Positions 63,213 through 64,000 of a stretch of DNA of 64,000 nt are shown here, in pieces. A program made the position numbers and the translations under genes. The stretch comes from Ahaetulla prasina (taxonomy: Eukaryota; Chordata; Lepidosauria; Squamata; Colubridae). The notes beneath the pieces were generated by a model. It made no database searches and was not told where the DNA came from. It saw only the letters and a program-made list of their open reading frames with translations. The stretch lies in NCBI RefSeq assembly GCF_028640845.1, contig NC_080546.1, positions 68,291,205 to 68,355,204 of the forward strand, written 5' to 3'. Within the stretch, counting starts at the first letter, position 1; the number at the start of each line of letters is the position of its first letter.

Positions 63213-64000
63213 GAGGATCCTCTGGAAATGGGAGAATTAATATTACAGGAAATAGAGAAATTTGGTATAGTTGCTGGCTTAAAAATAAATAAAAATAAAA
63301 CAAAGATAATTACCAAACATCCTATGCAGGGTCAAAACAAGAAATTAGAGGAGAAATTAGGAGTTCAAGTAGTGAAAAAAGCAAAGTACCTGGGCATTTG
63401 GCTAACAGTAAGAATGTCATCCATAAAGAAAGATAATTATTTAAAATTATTGCAACAAATTCAAAAAGAATTAGAAAGCTGGGCAAAACTACAAATATCA
63501 TTGATTGGAAGAATTGCTACTATAAAGATGAATATCCTACCAAAAATCTTATATTTATTTCAAACAGTACCCATTAAATTAGGGAATTTTTTTTTTAAAA
63601 AAAACTGAACAAAATAATTCTTAAATTTATATGGTTGGGGAAAAAGGCAAGAATTAAACTAAAACTTCTACAAGATTTGAGAACTAAGGGTGGCTTTGGC
63701 CTTCCAGATTTCTAATATCAGGCAGCAGGGATATCATGGCTCAAAGAGTGGATAAATTTTAAAAAAAGAAGATTATTAATGATTGAAGGACATGATTTAC
63801 AAAGCGGTTGGCATGCCTTTATCTGGGAGGGAAAAGACAAAGCCCACAAGTACTTCCAGAGACATCTGGTGAGAGAAGCTCTGTTAGAAATTTGGATTGA
63901 GATAAAAAGGAATTTTTACACAAAAATTCCCAGATGGGTATCAATGAAGCCTTGGTCTACCACAATTTAATTGAATTAAATAAAATGGTGACCTATAAAG
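63213..64000 (+). pseudogene. L1 ORF2, piece 3, running off the window
   Basis: L1 text resumes (EDPLEMGELILQEIEKFG, GLKINKNKTKIITKH, VKKAKYLGIWLTVRMSS, LIGRIATIKMNILPKILYLF), then frames at 63608 onward (MIEGHDLQSGWHAFIWEGKD). An A-run at 63595 and a stop at 63714 break it. Similarity continues to the end, so the L1 3' end lies outside the window. Confidence 0.87.

Overview
The window looks like non-genic DNA from a squamate reptile, most probably a snake. I found no host protein-coding gene, tRNA, rRNA or CRISPR array. The snake call rests on three things: CR1/L3-type LINEs that end in an (ATTCT)n tail after a 3' sequence I recognise from snake genomes (58.5-61.4 kb and 62.3-63.2 kb); tRNA-derived squamate SINEs; and a mix of L1, L2, CR1, RTE-like, chromodomain Ty3/Gypsy and endogenous retrovirus (ERV) sequence. 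Nearly every long open frame belongs to a retroelement or is an antisense shadow of one.

Layout. 0-8.2 kb: a minus-strand CR1-like LINE split by a 6.2-kb L1 that carries an internal tandem duplication and an internal deletion. 8.5-10.8 kb: an LTR-like segment split by a non-autonomous LINE-like element with a ~100-codon frame and an exact 18-bp target-site duplication (TSD). 11-12.7 kb: a small palindromic element and dispersed repeats. 12.7-20.2 kb: a repeat-rich non-coding element split by an almost complete plus-strand L1 (13.6-19.2 kb, 15-bp TSD). 20.2-22.5 kb: a minus-strand L2 LINE. 22.5-23.0 kb: a palindromic minisatellite. 23.4-24.8 kb: a decayed L1 fragment. 25.6-37.8 kb: a plus-strand CR1 split by a solo LTR, a SINE and a class II-like ERV. 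A 4.0-kb block of CR1 flank plus 5' ERV is duplicated in tandem. 38.0-41.4 kb: a second copy of the non-autonomous family, split by a CR1. 41.7-42.5 kb: a CR1/Rex-like 3' end. 43.1-58.5 kb: an RTE-like LINE split by an L1, whose 3' TSD was then hit by a Ty3/Gypsy element now arranged LTR-body-LTR-body-LTR. 58.5-64 kb: a nearly complete snake-type CR1/L3, then an L1 interrupted by an LTR-like insertion and a second CR1/L3.

How the parts relate. The window is a stratigraphy of nested insertions. The relative ages can be read from TSDs and from host frames that resume after each insert. The most notable signal is three separate tandem duplications in 64 kb: the ERV block, the Gypsy array and the L1 5' half. 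In the two larger ones both copies share the same stop codons, so copying followed inactivation. The ERV and L1 duplications have short microhomology at the junction. The Gypsy array fits unequal exchange between LTRs. I did not find a new biosynthetic, defence or host system. The best candidate novelty is the non-autonomous LINE-like family with a small conserved frame.
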